Source: Comamonas aquatica NBRC 14918
Lineage (GTDB): Bacteria; Pseudomonadota; Gammaproteobacteria; Burkholderiales; Burkholderiaceae_C
NCBI RefSeq assembly: GCF_000739875.1
Contig: NZ_BBJR01000061.1
Location: 1-37,329, forward strand
Direction of reading: 5' to 3'
Length of the DNA stretch: 37,329 bases
The notes below the pieces were generated by a model. It worked only from the letters and a program-made list of their open reading frames with translations. It was not told where the DNA came from and ran no database searches. This document shows positions 7,992 through 17,028 of this stretch, piece by piece; position 1 is the first letter of the stretch; the number at the start of each line of letters is the position of its first letter. The translations under genes and the position numbers were made by a program.

Positions 7992-8818
7992 CGCGGCTCC
8001 TTGGTGTCGGCATGCCCGGGCAATGGCATGACAGGGTGCTTTTCGCCCCGGGCGGGGTCGGGCGGGCGGATGGCTGGCTGCGGGCGCAGGCGCTGGGCGC
8101 GGCGCTCGGCCGCCTCCATCAACAGCCCGGCCGTCACGGCCGCGGCAATCGCCACCAGGATGTTGAGCTTCAGTGGCAGCGCAAACGCCGCCACCGCCGC
8201 GCCGCAGGCCACCACGCAGGCCATCCAGGTGGCCGCATCCTTGAGCATGGAGTACAGCACGCCCAGCAGCGCCAGCACGCCGGCAAAGCCCAGGCCCCAC
8301 TCCAGCGGGATGGCATGCGCCAGCAGGATGCCGGCAATCGAGGCGATCTGCCACGACAGCCAGTTGACCGTGGCCGCGCCCCAGAAGAAGGGCAGCTGCT
8401 CCGGCGTTTTCTCCGGGGTGCTGAACCGCTGGCTGAAGGCCACGAAGATCACGTCCCCGCTGAAATAGCCCAGCGCCAGGCGGTGCGGACGGCGCAGGTG
8501 GCTGAAATAGTGGCGCCACATGCTGCTCAGGATGACGAAGCGCAGGTTCACGCAGATGGCCGTGAACCACACCACCCACAGGGGCGCGCCCACCACCATC
8601 AGCGGCAGCACCGCCAGCTGGGCACTGCCGGCGTAGACGGTCAGCGACATGAAGATCGCCAGCGGCACCGACATGCCGCTCTTGACCATGGCCACGCCCG
8701 TCACCAGGCCCCAGGCGGCAATCCCCAGCATGGTGGCCAGCACGGCCTGCACACCCTGGCGATAGGCCGGATCGCGCGCAATCCCCTGCACGCGCTGTCT
8801 CATGGAATGCACCGACAT
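7988..8818 (-). CDS. azlC: AzlC family branched-chain amino acid exporter large subunit
   Basis: A 276-residue inner-membrane protein with about seven or eight hydrophobic segments, the large subunit of an AzlCD (YgaZH-type) exporter. The N-terminal half carries the family pattern SLTVYAGSAQLAVLPLM and CVNLRFVILS. After about residue 240 the protein ends in a hydrophilic Pro/Arg-rich tail (RPQPAIRPPDPARGEKHP), longer than needed for the core and probably cytoplasmic. ATG 8818 lies two bases after the fmt stop (TGA-AC-ATG), so the two are probably co-translated. The substrate is inferred from the family. Confidence 0.92.
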   Translation of the reverse strand: MSVHSMRQRVQGIARDPAYRQGVQAVLATMLGIAAWGLVTGVAMVKSGMSVPLAIFMSLTVYAGSAQLAVLPLMVVGAPLWVVWFTAICVNLRFVILSSMWRHYFSHLRRPHRLALGYFSGDVIFVAFSQRFSTPEKTPEQLPFFWGAATVNWLSWQIASIAGILLAHAIPLEWGLGFAGVLALLGVLYSMLKDAATWMACVVACGAAVAAFALPLKLNILVAIAAAVTAGLLMEAAERRAQRLRPQPAIRPPDPARGEKHPVMPLPGHADTKEPR

Positions 8819-8820
8819 GT

Positions 8821-9789
8821 TCAGGCGTCGGCAGGCTGGGTCAGCACCGCGCCCACGGGCAGCTCAAAGCCGCGCAGGAAGTCCGCCGCCGGCAAGCGCT
8901 TGCCGCCCGCGCGCTGCAGTTGCGTCAGGCACAAGGCCCCCTGGCCGCAGGCGACCACCACGCCATCGGCATCCGCGGCCAGCACGGTGCCCGGCAGGGC
9001 CGATCCGGCATAGGCCTGGGGCACGGCCGCCCACAGCTTGATGACCTCGTCGCCCGCTTGCGTGGCGCCCCCCGGGAAGGGGTTGAAGGCGCGCAGGCGG
9101 CGGTCGAGTGCGTCGGCCGACAGGCGCCAGTCCATCCAGCTTTCGGCTTTCTCGATCTTGTGGGCATAGGTCACGCCCTCGGCCGGCTGGGGGGTGCGCG
9201 GCAGGCCGCCGCAGGCGCTCATCTCCAGCGCCTCGACGATCATGCGCCCCCCCAGGTCGGCCAGCTTGTCGTGCAGGCTGGCCGTGGTGTCGCTGGCGGT
9301 GATCGGCAGGCGCTCGATCAGGCACATGTCGCCGGTGTCCAGGCCGATGTCCATCTGCATGATGGTCACACCGGTCTCGGCGTCGCCGGCCTCGATGGCG
9401 CGGTGGATGGGTGCCGCCCCGCGCCAGCGCGGCAGCAGTGAGGCGTGGATGTTCAGGCAGCCGCGCGGTGGCAGGTCCAGCACCCATTGCGGGAGGATCA
9501 GGCCATAGGCGGCCACCACCATCACATCGGCGCGGGCCTCCAGCAGGGCCTGGCGCGCGGCAGTGGCGTCCTCGGGGTATTTGCCGTCCAGGCGCAGACT
9601 CAGGGGCTGCGCCACCGGGATGCCGTGCGCCTGGGCGCACTGCTTGACGGGCGAGGCCTGCAGCTTCATGCCGCGGCCTGCGGGGCGATCGGGCTGGGTC
9701 AGCACCAGCGGGACCTCAAAACCTGCCTGCAGCAGGCGTTCCAGCGCCACACGCGCAAAATCGGGCGTGCCAGCAAAAATCACTCTCAT
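8821..9789 (-). CDS. fmt: Methionyl-tRNA formyltransferase
   Basis: Formylates Met-tRNA(fMet) with 10-formyl-tetrahydrofolate for translation initiation, in the cytoplasm. The 322-residue product matches the family length (315 in E. coli). The N-terminal Rossmann catalytic domain starts [10 protein letters not shown], and the signature [20 protein letters not shown] (residues 111-130) holds the catalytic Asn, His and Ser, with the Asp further on in [10 protein letters not shown]. The C-terminal tRNA-binding OB domain covers about 215-322 (starting [14 protein letters not shown], with RAFNPFPG). ATG 9789 starts the conserved MRVIFAGTP; an ATG 9 bases earlier is possible. It lies downstream of def and a lipoprotein gene in the same run, so formylation and deformylation genes are linked as in many bacteria. 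Confidence 0.97.
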   Translation of the reverse strand: MRVIFAGTPDFARVALERLLQAGFEVPLVLTQPDRPAGRGMKLQASPVKQCAQAHGIPVAQPLSLRLDGKYPEDATAARQALLEARADVMVVAAYGLILPQWVLDLPPRGCLNIHASLLPRWRGAAPIHRAIEAGDAETGVTIMQMDIGLDTGDMCLIERLPITASDTTASLHDKLADLGGRMIVEALEMSACGGLPRTPQPAEGVTYAHKIEKAESWMDWRLSADALDRRLRAFNPFPGGATQAGDEVIKLWAAVPQAYAGSALPGTVLAADADGVVVACGQGALCLTQLQRAGGKRLPAADFLRGFELPVGAVLTQPADA

Positions 9790-9860
9790 GCGTTCCATCC
9801 AAGGCAAAACTGCCAGTTGCCGCGCTACCGGGCCGACCACCGGTGCAGCAGGCGGAGTCT

Positions 9861-10370
9861 TCAAGGGCGCGTATCGTCGTCCAGGCGCCGCTCGTCGGTG
9901 AACATGACGCGGCGCACCACGCCCTGCGGATCGAGGAACACGTGCGCCTGGCGGTCGATGCCATTTTCGCGAATCCGGTAGGTCCAGATATCGCCTTTGA
10001 AGTTGGCGACACCCTCGACCAGCGCAGGGCGTCCGAAGAAATCCAGCACGCTCTGGCGGTCGTCCACCCCCACGCGCAAGCGCTGGAAATAGGCCTCCTG
10101 CAGCACCTGCTCCACGCGCAGCAGGCGCTGCTGCCCATCCATCACCATGTGGTAGACCTGCTGGCCCGCCGGCTGGAAGCTGTAGACCCAGCGTTCGCCG
10201 CCATCGACCAGGGGCACCTGGACCTGCGGCGCCCCCATGCCCTGCGCAATCTGCGCGGCCGGTGTGCCGGGCTTTTGCCACTGCGGCACCATGCAGGCGG
10301 ACAAGGCCATGCAGCCGGCCACCACCCACGCCCAGCGCCACCCTTGGGCCTGCCCTGGGCGCACCGCCAT
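9861..10370 (-). CDS. Lipoprotein with BamE/SmpA-like features
   Basis: A 169-residue probable lipoprotein. The signal peptide ends in the lipobox LSAC (Cys about 26), preceded by Arg residues. The mature part contains [23 protein letters not shown] and later [13 protein letters not shown]...GDIWTYRI. These look like two turns of the pattern in SmpA/OmlA (BamE) proteins, where a G-x-P helix turn precedes a W-x-Y strand. I infer an outer-membrane lipoprotein, but a role in outer-membrane assembly is not established. Its ATG shares one base with the def stop (TGATG), so it is coupled to def; fmt follows after 71 bases. A Met at residue 21 would cut the signal peptide and is unlikely. Confidence 0.78.
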   Translation of the reverse strand: MAVRPGQAQGWRWAWVVAGCMALSACMVPQWQKPGTPAAQIAQGMGAPQVQVPLVDGGERWVYSFQPAGQQVYHMVMDGQQRLLRVEQVLQEAYFQRLRVGVDDRQSVLDFFGRPALVEGVANFKGDIWTYRIRENGIDRQAHVFLDPQGVVRRVMFTDERRLDDDTRP

Positions 10371-10879
10371 CAGTGGGCCGCCTGCTTCTGCATCTTGACC
10401 AGCTTGGTCTTGATGCGGTTGCGCTTGAGGGGCGACAGGTATTCCACGAACACCTTGCCCATCAGGTGGTCCATCTCGTGCTGGATGCAGATGGCCAGCA
10501 GGCCTTCGGCCTCGATCTCGCGGCTGGCGCCGTTTTCGTCCAGGGCCTTCACCTTGACGGCCGTGGAGCGCTCCACACCGTCGTAAATGCCGGGCACGGA
10601 CAGACAGCCTTCCTCGCCCACCTGCTTTTCGTCGCTGGCCCAGACCAGCTCCGGATTGATCAGCACCAGGGGCTGGTCGCGGTCCTGCGAGACATCGATG
10701 ACGATCAGGCGCTCGTGGAAATCCACCTGCGTGGCCGCCAGACCGATGCCGTTGGCGTCATACATGGTCTCAAACATGTCCTCGATCTGCTTGCGGATGC
10801 GCGCGTCCACCTGCTTCACAGGTTGGGCGACCTTGTGCAGGCGGGGATCGGGGAAGCAAAGAATCGGAAGTAAGGCCAT
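10370..10879 (-). CDS. def: Peptide deformylase
   Basis: Removes the formyl group from the N-terminal Met of nascent proteins; Fe2+/Zn2+ hydrolase. The 169-residue protein has all three family motifs: GIGLAATQ (residues 44-51), EEGCLSVPG (Cys92 metal ligand) and QHEMDHLMG (His134 and His138 ligands, Glu135 catalytic). Length and spacing equal those of E. coli Def. ATG 10879 starts the typical [14 protein letters not shown]; there is no clear Shine-Dalgarno site, and the longer open frame to 11152 has no family similarity. It leads the minus-strand run with the lipoprotein, fmt, azlC and azlD, and is divergent from the LysM gene across 160 bases. Confidence 0.97.
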   Translation of the reverse strand: MALLPILCFPDPRLHKVAQPVKQVDARIRKQIEDMFETMYDANGIGLAATQVDFHERLIVIDVSQDRDQPLVLINPELVWASDEKQVGEEGCLSVPGIYDGVERSTAVKVKALDENGASREIEAEGLLAICIQHEMDHLMGKVFVEYLSPLKRNRIKTKLVKMQKQAAH

Positions 10880-11039
10880 GGCAAGTTCAGAAAATTTGTC
10901 GCTATTTTCGCCACTTTCTTGAAATGACGCAGCCCCTGGCACCGATATGCATTGCCCAATCAAGGCCTTGGAATGAGAATCTGCCAGGATGATTCGTTGC
11001 ACAGCAGCCAAAAGCCTGCACCAAGGAGAGGGAAGAAAC

Positions 11040-12230
11040 ATGAAGGGAACTGCCACCACTTGGATCTGGGCCATCGGCACCCTGCTTTGCGGTGCCACGG
11101 CTGCGACACAGGCCCAACCCTCCTTTCCGGTCACCGCGGCGCAGCGCGCCACCGCCCAGCAAGTGGCACAGCAAGGCGTGCCCCTGGCCGCGCTGAACCC
11201 GAACGCCCCCGACAGCTACACCGTGCAGTCCGGCGACACGCTGTGGCGCATTGCCGGGCTGTACCTGCGCCAGCCCTGGCGCTGGCCGGAGCTGTGGGGC
11301 ATGAACCTGCAGGCGATTGCCAACCCGCACCTGATTTACCCCGGCCAGGTGCTGTACCTGGAGAAATCCGGGGGCTATGCCCGCCTGAGCAGCACGCGCG
11401 GCACCGGCACCCCCACCGTGAAGTTGACCCCCCGGGTGCGCAGCGAGAGCCTGTCGGACCTGGCCCTGCCCACGCTGCAGATGCACCTGATTGAGCCGTT
11501 CCTGACCGAGCCCCTGGTCATCAACACCGACACGCTGCAGCGCGCGCCCCGCATCATCGCCGGCGACAACGAACGCATCATGCTCTCGCCCGGGGATCGG
11601 GCCTATGCCCGCGGCCCGGTCGATGCGCCCCTGCTGCACAGCCCCGGCACATCGCGCAGCTACCGCCTGTTCCGCCAGGCCACGCCCGTGCGCGACCCGA
11701 TCACCAAGGAAATCCTGGGCTACGAGGCCCAGTACCTGGGCCAGGCCGAGCTGGAGCGCAGCGAAACCCCGGCCCCCCCGGCACCCGACAAGGCCCAGCG
11801 CAGCCCCACCCTGCCGGCCAGCGTGCACATCACCAGAATCAAGGAAGAAATCCTGGCCGGTGACCGCCTGCTGCCCGAGCCGCCTCGCCAGTACCTCAGC
11901 TTCGTCCCACACGCCCCCAAGGAGCCAGTGACCGCCCACGTGGCCTCGCTGTACAGCAGCACCGCCGTGCGCTACGGCACCCAGCACCAGGTGGTGGCCA
12001 TAAACAAGGGCACCCAGGACGGGGTGGTCCCCGGCATGGTGCTGTCGCTGATGACCCAGGGCCAGACCATGGTCGACAAGACCGACCCGCAACGCGCCAC
12101 CGTCAAGCTGCCCGACGAGGAAAACGGGCTGGCCATGGTGTTCCGCAGCTTCGACCGTGTGTCCTACGTCCTCATCATGGACATCCAGCACGGCGTGCAA
12201 ATCGGTGATCGGCTGACCTCTCCACAGTGA
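11040..12230 (+). CDS. Exported LysM-domain protein upstream of dprA
   Basis: A 396-residue secreted or envelope protein. A signal peptide spans about residues 1-25 ([19 protein letters not shown]). One LysM peptidoglycan-binding domain follows (about 58-110: [20 protein letters not shown] ... [13 protein letters not shown]). The remaining 280 residues have no catalytic motif I recognise. Proteins of this architecture regularly precede dprA in Burkholderiales; the function is unknown and probably cell-wall related. ATG 11040 is preceded by AAGGAG (11023-11028) and more purine-rich sequence; the frame is open from 10989 but a cytoplasmic extension before the signal peptide is unlikely. The stop TGA overlaps the dprA ATG by one base. 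Confidence 0.88.
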   Translation: MKGTATTWIWAIGTLLCGATAATQAQPSFPVTAAQRATAQQVAQQGVPLAALNPNAPDSYTVQSGDTLWRIAGLYLRQPWRWPELWGMNLQAIANPHLIYPGQVLYLEKSGGYARLSSTRGTGTPTVKLTPRVRSESLSDLALPTLQMHLIEPFLTEPLVINTDTLQRAPRIIAGDNERIMLSPGDRAYARGPVDAPLLHSPGTSRSYRLFRQATPVRDPITKEILGYEAQYLGQAELERSETPAPPAPDKAQRSPTLPASVHITRIKEEILAGDRLLPEPPRQYLSFVPHAPKEPVTAHVASLYSSTAVRYGTQHQVVAINKGTQDGVVPGMVLSLMTQGQTMVDKTDPQRATVKLPDEENGLAMVFRSFDRVSYVLIMDIQHGVQIGDRLTSPQ

Positions 12231-13405
12231 TGCCCATGGCCGCCGCGCTTCCGCCCCTGGAACACCCGGAGCTGGAAGCCTGGCTGCGCCTGTCCCTCAC
12301 GCCCGGCGTGGGCAACGCGGCCGCACGCCGCCTGCTGACACGTTTCGGCTCCGCACCCGCCATCTTCCAGGCCTCGGTCGCCGAGCTGCAGGACTGCGTC
12401 AACCTGGCCCAGGCGGCCCAGCTGCGCCACGCGCCCGAAGGATTTGCCCAGGCCCTGTCCACCACCGGGCAGTGGCTGCAGGGGGCTGCCGAGGGTTTCA
12501 GCCACGCCCTGGTCACACTGGGCGACGTCCGCTACCCGGACAGCCTGCTGCACATTCCCGATCCCCCGTTGATGCTGTATGTGACCGGACCGGCACGCTG
12601 GCTGCAGCGTCCACAGCCATTGACACACAGCGCCCGCAGCCTGGCGATGGTTGGCTCCCGCAACCCCACGCCCCAGGGGGCTGACAACGCCCGGCAGTTT
12701 GCCCACAGCCTGGCCGGCATGGGCTGGTGCATCGTCTCGGGCATGGCCCTGGGCATCGACGCCGCCGCGCACGCCGGCGCCCTCGCCGCGGACACCACGG
12801 AAGTGCCGACCATCGCTGTCATCGGCACCGGGGTGGACCGGGTCTACCCGCGCCAGCACAAGCAGCTGGCCCACCAGATTGCCGCGCACGGCCTCATGCT
12901 CAGCGAGTTCCCGCTGGGCACACCACCGATTGCCAGCAACTTCCCCAAGCGCAACCGCATCATCTCGGGGCTGTCCTGCGGCACCCTGGTGGTTGAGGCG
13001 GCGCTGGCATCCGGCTCGCTGATCACGGCACGCACCGCCTCCGAGCAAGGGCGGGAGGTGTTCGCCATTCCGGGCTCCATCCACGCCCCACAGTCCCGCG
13101 GCTGCCATGCCCTGATCCAGCAGGGCGCCAAGCTGGTCACCTGCGCGCAGGACATCCTGGAGGAACTGCAGGGCCCCAGCAGCCAGCGCCCCCCAGCAGC
13201 GAGCGATGCCACGACCAGCGCCCCCGCTGCCGCCGAGCACCAGCTGCTGCAGGCCATGGGCTACGACCCCATCGGACTGGATGCCTTGTCCGCCCGCACC
13301 GGCTGGGGGGCGGCCGAGTTGCAGGCCCAGTTGCTGGAGCTGGAGCTGGAGGGCTGGCTGTCCCGCCTGCCTGGCGGGCTGTTCCAGCGCACGGCGCACG
13401 GCTGA
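12230..13405 (+). CDS. dprA: DNA-processing protein DprA
   Basis: Binds incoming single-stranded DNA and loads RecA during natural transformation, in the cytoplasm. The 391-residue protein has an N-terminal SAM/helix-hairpin-helix part (about 10-60: LSLTPGVGNAAARRLLTRFG). The Rossmann-like DprA domain follows (about 95-315), with MVGSRNPTPQG, GWCIVSGMALGIDAAAH, VIGTGVDRVYP, FPKRNRIISGLS and IPGSIHAPQSRGC. A C-terminal winged-helix domain covers about 340-390. The start is ATG 12230, overlapping the LysM stop; GTG 12227 and ATG 12236 are alternatives. The presence of dprA and a type IV pilin gene makes competence plausible, although dprA is widespread in non-competent bacteria. Confidence 0.96.
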   Translation: MPMAAALPPLEHPELEAWLRLSLTPGVGNAAARRLLTRFGSAPAIFQASVAELQDCVNLAQAAQLRHAPEGFAQALSTTGQWLQGAAEGFSHALVTLGDVRYPDSLLHIPDPPLMLYVTGPARWLQRPQPLTHSARSLAMVGSRNPTPQGADNARQFAHSLAGMGWCIVSGMALGIDAAAHAGALAADTTEVPTIAVIGTGVDRVYPRQHKQLAHQIAAHGLMLSEFPLGTPPIASNFPKRNRIISGLSCGTLVVEAALASGSLITARTASEQGREVFAIPGSIHAPQSRGCHALIQQGAKLVTCAQDILEELQGPSSQRPPAASDATTSAPAAAEHQLLQAMGYDPIGLDALSARTGWGAAELQAQLLELELEGWLSRLPGGLFQRTAHG

Positions 13406-13414
13406 CACGGCCAT

Positions 13415-13442
13415 GAAAAAAGGCACCCTAGGGTGCCTTTTT
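13415..13442. terminator. Bidirectional terminator between dprA and secF
   Basis: AAAAAAGGCACCC-TA-GGGTGCCTTTTT forms a near-perfect stem flanked by A and T tracts on both sides. It sits 10 bases after the dprA stop and 31 bases after the secF stop on the other strand, so it serves both convergent transcripts. Confidence 0.92.
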
Positions 13443-13472
13443 GCTGTCGATGACCGGTGGGCCGCCGCGGGA

Positions 13473-14423
13473 TCAGACCACGGCCCCGGCGTTGGGATCG
13501 TTCGGGTCCTGCTCCTGCTTGGTCGGCTTGACCAGGTCTTCGCGCTTGACGCCCAGCCACATCACGATGGCGGCGCCCACGAAGATGGACGAATAAATGC
13601 CGAACAAGATGCCGATGGTCAGCGCCAGCGAGAAGTAGTGCAGGCTGGGCCCCCCAAAGAAGAACATGGCCAGCACCATGGCTTCGGTCGACGCGTGGGT
13701 GATGATGGTCCGGCTCATGGTGGAGGTGATGGCGTGGTTGATCACGGCCTTGGTGTCCATCTTGCGCTGCTTGCGGAAGGTTTCGCGGATCCGGTCGAAC
13801 ACCACCACCGACTCGTTGACCGAGTAACCCAGCACCGCCAGCACGCCGGCCAGCACGGGCAGCGAAAACTCCCACTGGAAGAACGCGAAGAAGCCCAGGA
13901 TGATCACCACGTCGTGGAAGTTGGCGAAGGCGGCGGCCACGCCGAACTTCCACTCGAAACGGAAGGCCAGGTAGACGATGATGCCCAGCATCACCACGCC
14001 CAGAGCCAGCAAACCGTTGGTCACCAGTTCCTCGCCCACGGAGGGGCCGACGAACTCGGTGCGACGCAGGGTCACCTCGGGGTCCTCGGCCTTCAGCGCC
14101 ACCATCACCTGCTCGCTCTGCTGCGCCGAGGTCACGTCCTTTTGCACGGGCATGCGGATCATCACGTCGCGCGCCGTCCCGAAGTTCTGCACCGTCACGT
14201 CGGTGTAGCCCTTGGCCTGGATGGTGTTGCGCACCTTCTCCAGGTCGGCAGGCTGGCTGTACGCCACCTCCATGACCGTGCCGCCGGTGAATTCCACGGA
14301 CAGGTGCAGCCCCTTGGTCACCAGGAAGAACACCGCCAGCACGAAGGTGACGATGGAGATCGCGTTGAGCACCAACGCGTGCTTCATGAACGGAATGTCT
14401 TTGCGGATACGGAAGAGTTCCAT
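13473..14423 (-). CDS. secF: Protein translocase subunit SecF
   Basis: Inner-membrane partner of SecD; the pair uses the proton gradient to help SecYEG pull proteins into the periplasm. The 316-residue product has six hydrophobic segments: one near the N-terminus (about 18-37) and five between about 135 and 300, with a periplasmic domain between. Family motifs are LSVEFTGGTVMEV (about 41-54), the middle part VLGYSVNESVVVFDRIRETF, and INHAITSTMSRTIITHAST. ATG 14423 has AAGGAGGA a few bases upstream, and only 11 bases separate it from the secD stop. It is last in the yajC-secD-secF operon. Confidence 0.98.
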   Translation of the reverse strand: MELFRIRKDIPFMKHALVLNAISIVTFVLAVFFLVTKGLHLSVEFTGGTVMEVAYSQPADLEKVRNTIQAKGYTDVTVQNFGTARDVMIRMPVQKDVTSAQQSEQVMVALKAEDPEVTLRRTEFVGPSVGEELVTNGLLALGVVMLGIIVYLAFRFEWKFGVAAAFANFHDVVIILGFFAFFQWEFSLPVLAGVLAVLGYSVNESVVVFDRIRETFRKQRKMDTKAVINHAITSTMSRTIITHASTEAMVLAMFFFGGPSLHYFSLALTIGILFGIYSSIFVGAAIVMWLGVKREDLVKPTKQEQDPNDPNAGAVV

Positions 14424-14434
14424 GTCTTCCTCCT

Positions 14435-16315
14435 TTACTTCGCTTCTTCGACGGCCGAGCCGTCAGGGCGCCAGATGGTGCCGATGGACACGCTCTTGAG
14501 CTTCTTCTGGCGGCCGTACCAGAGGTTCACCAGACCGCGCGAGAAGAACACGGCCGAGAACATGCTGGTGGCGATGCCGATGCAGTGCACCACGGCAAAG
14601 CCACGCACCGCGCCGGAGCCGAAGGCCAGCAGGGCCAGGCCCACGATCAGGGTGGTCAGGTTCGAGTCCAGGATGGTGGCCCAGGCACGGTCATAGCCGG
14701 CGTGGATCGCCGCCTGCGGCGACATGCCCGAGCGCAGCTCTTCGCGGATGCGCTCGTTGATCAGCACGTTGGAGTCGATCGCCACACCAATCGCCAGCGC
14801 CATCGCGGCAATGCCGGGCAGCGTCAGCGTGGCCTGCAACATGGACAGGATGGCCATCAGCAACAACACGTTCACCCCCAGCGCCACGGTGGAGAACACC
14901 CCGAACAGGTGGTAGTAGATGCACATGAAGATGGCGATGGCGATGAAGCCCCAGACCACCGAGTTGATGCCACGGTCGATGTTCTCGGCACCCAGGCTGG
15001 GGCCGATGGTGTATTCCTCGATGATCTCCATGGGCGCTGCCAGCGAACCCGCACGCAGCAGCAGCGAGGTGTCATTGGCTTCCACGGTGGTCATGCGGCC
15101 CGAGATCTGCACGCGGCCGCCCCCGATTTCCGAGCGGATCACCGGTGCCGTCACGACCTCGCCCTTGCCCTTTTCGAACAGGATGATGGCCATGCGCTTG
15201 TTGATGTTCTCGCGCGTGATGTCCTTGAAGATGCGCGCGCCCTTGGCGTCCAGCACCAGGTTCACCGTGGGCTCCTGGGTCTGGCTGTCGAAGCCGGGCT
15301 GGGCGTCGGTCAGGTTCTCGCCGGTCAGGATGACCTGCTTCTTGACGATCACAGCGTTGCCGTTGCGGTCCAGGTAGCGCTCAGAGCCAAACGGCACATT
15401 GCCAGAGCCCATCTCGGCGGCGCGGCCCTCGGTGGATTCGTCGACCAGACGCAGCTCCAGGGTGGCAGTGCGGCCCAGGATGTCCTTGGCCTTGGCCGTG
15501 TCCTGCACGCCCGGCAGCTGGACCACGATGCGGTCCAGGCCTTGCTGCTGGATCACGGGCTCGGCCACGCCCAGCTCGTTGATCCGGTTGTGCAACGTGG
15601 TGATGTTCTGCTTGAGCGCCTGCTCCTGCACCTTGCGCAGGGATTCGGGCTTGATGGTGGCGCGCAGGCGGCCATCGGCGCCGGTGCTGGCTTCGGCCAC
15701 TTGCAAGTCCGGGAACTGGTCCGCAATCAGGTTGCGGGCCGCCGTCATGCTGGCGTCGTCGCGCAGGCGGATCTCGATCGCCTGGCCATCGCGGTTGATG
15801 CCGCCGTGGCGGATGTTTTTGTCGCGCATCATGGTGCGCAGGTCACCAGCCAGCGAATCGGCACGCTTGGTCAGCGCGGCCTGCATGTCCACCTGCAGCA
15901 TGAAGTGCACGCCACCGCGCAAGTCCAGACCCAGGTACATGGGGTGTGCGCCCAGGGACGACAGCCACTGCGGCGAACGCGACACCAGGTTCAGCGCCAC
16001 GATGTAGGTGGGGTCGGATGCGTCGGTGATCAGCGCACGCTCGATCACGTCCTTGGCCTTGAGCTGTTCGTCCGGCGTGTTGAAGCGCGCGCGCACGGAT
16101 GTGCCTTCCAGGCTCAGGATGTCGGGCGACAGCGAGGCCGCCTGCAGCGCGCTTTGCACGCGGGCTAGCACGCCCTCGTCGACCTTGACGGTGGATTTGG
16201 CCGAGGACACCTGCACCGCAGGGGCCTCGCCGAAGAAATTGGGCAGGGTGTAGATCACCCCAATGAGTAGCGCGACCACAAGGATCGCGTACTTCCAGAC
16301 CGGGTATCGGTTCAT
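14435..16315 (-). CDS. secD: Protein translocase subunit SecD
   Basis: Large subunit of the SecDF translocation motor in the inner membrane. The 626-residue protein has an N-terminal TM helix (about 8-26), a long periplasmic region with GLDLRGGVHFMLQVDM (about 128-143), and five TM helices after about residue 450. The conserved Sec motifs include LRAGSLAAPMEIIEEYTIGP, VAIDSNVLINERIREEL and DRAWATILDSNLTTLIVGLA. Its length is normal for the family. ATG 16315 has only a weak GAGAGA-type site. It follows yajC after about 85 bases and is 11 bases before secF. Confidence 0.98.
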   Translation of the reverse strand: MNRYPVWKYAILVVALLIGVIYTLPNFFGEAPAVQVSSAKSTVKVDEGVLARVQSALQAASLSPDILSLEGTSVRARFNTPDEQLKAKDVIERALITDASDPTYIVALNLVSRSPQWLSSLGAHPMYLGLDLRGGVHFMLQVDMQAALTKRADSLAGDLRTMMRDKNIRHGGINRDGQAIEIRLRDDASMTAARNLIADQFPDLQVAEASTGADGRLRATIKPESLRKVQEQALKQNITTLHNRINELGVAEPVIQQQGLDRIVVQLPGVQDTAKAKDILGRTATLELRLVDESTEGRAAEMGSGNVPFGSERYLDRNGNAVIVKKQVILTGENLTDAQPGFDSQTQEPTVNLVLDAKGARIFKDITRENINKRMAIILFEKGKGEVVTAPVIRSEIGGGRVQISGRMTTVEANDTSLLLRAGSLAAPMEIIEEYTIGPSLGAENIDRGINSVVWGFIAIAIFMCIYYHLFGVFSTVALGVNVLLLMAILSMLQATLTLPGIAAMALAIGVAIDSNVLINERIREELRSGMSPQAAIHAGYDRAWATILDSNLTTLIVGLALLAFGSGAVRGFAVVHCIGIATSMFSAVFFSRGLVNLWYGRQKKLKSVSIGTIWRPDGSAVEEAK

Positions 16316-16401
16316 GATCGCGCTCTATCTCTCACGCAGGAAACAGGGCGCGGCATGCCTGGGAAAGCCCACCGGCCCACTCGATCAGCGAATGCGGCTG
16401 A

Positions 16402-16737
16402 TTACTTGACGGAGCCCTTGGGCAGCACCTGCACCACGGCGCTGCGCTGGATCTGCACCTTCACGCCGGACGCGATCTCGATGAACAGGAACTGCTCGTC
16501 CAGGTCCACCACGCGGCCCAGGATGCCACCGGCGGTGGCCACTTCGTCGCCCTTGGCCAAGGCTTCCACCATGGAGCGGTGCTCCTTCTGGCGCTTCATC
16601 TGGGGACGAATCATCACGAAGTACAGCACCACGAACATCAGCACCAGGGGCAGCATGCCGGTCAGCGAGGACATCATGTCACCGCCACCAGCGGCAGCAG
16701 CAGGGGCGGTTTGGGCAAAGGCAGAAGAAATAAACAC
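16402..16737 (-). CDS. yajC: Preprotein translocase accessory protein YajC
   Basis: A 111-residue single-TM inner-membrane protein that associates with SecDF in the Sec holotranslocon. It has the usual layout: a short Ala/Gly-rich periplasmic N-terminus, one TM helix (MLPLVLMFVVLYFVMIRP, about 28-45), then a basic cytoplasmic domain starting QMKRQKEHRSMVEALAKGDE with the signature VATAGGILGRV. The start is GTG at 16737, with GGAG 8 bases upstream (TTTGGAGTTC); no ATG is available. A terminator-like hairpin lies just upstream of its ribosome-binding site. It is first in the yajC-secD-secF operon; tgt, the usual upstream neighbour, is absent. Confidence 0.95.
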   Translation of the reverse strand: MFISSAFAQTAPAAAAGGGDMMSSLTGMLPLVLMFVVLYFVMIRPQMKRQKEHRSMVEALAKGDEVATAGGILGRVVDLDEQFLFIEIASGVKVQIQRSAVVQVLPKGSVK

Positions 16738-16763
16738 GGACGAACTCCAAAGCGGAATGGGTC

Positions 16764-16789
16764 AAAAAAAGAACAGGCCATCCGGCCTG
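16764..16789 (-). terminator. Terminator-like hairpin upstream of yajC (minus strand)
   Basis: On the minus strand CAGGCC-GGAT-GGCCTG (16789-16774) is followed by TTCTTTTTTT. It points towards yajC and ends 27 bases before its GTG. It may end an upstream transcript or act as an attenuator in the yajC leader. No good promoter is visible between it and the gene. Confidence 0.65.
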
Positions 16790-16872
16790 CCAAGCGCTAC
16801 AGCATAGCCGAGCACAAGTCAACGAAGCATTGTATGCGTGCGCCTTGGGAGCAGCCGGGGCTAAACCTGAGT

Positions 16873-16902
16873 CCGGGCCGGTGTTTGCCGGCCCGGGTTT
16901 TT
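16873..16902 (+). terminator. Orphan plus-strand terminator
   Basis: CCGGGCCGG (16873-16881) and CCGGCCCGG (16888-16896) form a 9-bp perfect stem with loop TGTTTG, followed by GTTTTT on the plus strand. Both flanking genes (yajC and the oxidoreductase) are on the minus strand, so no known plus-strand transcript ends here. It may mark a small plus-strand RNA from the 16740-16870 region, but no convincing promoter was seen. Confidence 0.7.
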
Positions 16903-16957
16903 CAAGCCAAATCGTGCTCTGACGCGCATCCAGCATGCGTGAGCAGCTATGGTTTAA
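16901..16957 (-). repeat. Short intergenic element, copy D
   Basis: On the minus strand this starts AAACCATAGCTGCTCACGC and continues with CAGAGC and TTTGGCTTG. It resembles copy C at 25583-25620 (GCATAGCT, CGC, CAGAC, AAAAAGG in the same order). It lies about 70 bases after the oxidoreductase stop, in the same orientation as that gene. I recall similar ATAGCT-type elements from Comamonadaceae intergenic DNA. Confidence 0.45.
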
Positions 16958-17028
16958 ATATTTTCAGCCGGCACGGCCACGCCGCCGTCCGCCGGACGGG
17001 GCACGGTGCCCCCCGCGCCCCACCCGTT

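Noticed and set aside
14585-16168. A 527-codon plus-strand open frame opposite secD
   Set aside because: Antisense shadow of secD with His/Gln-rich composition.
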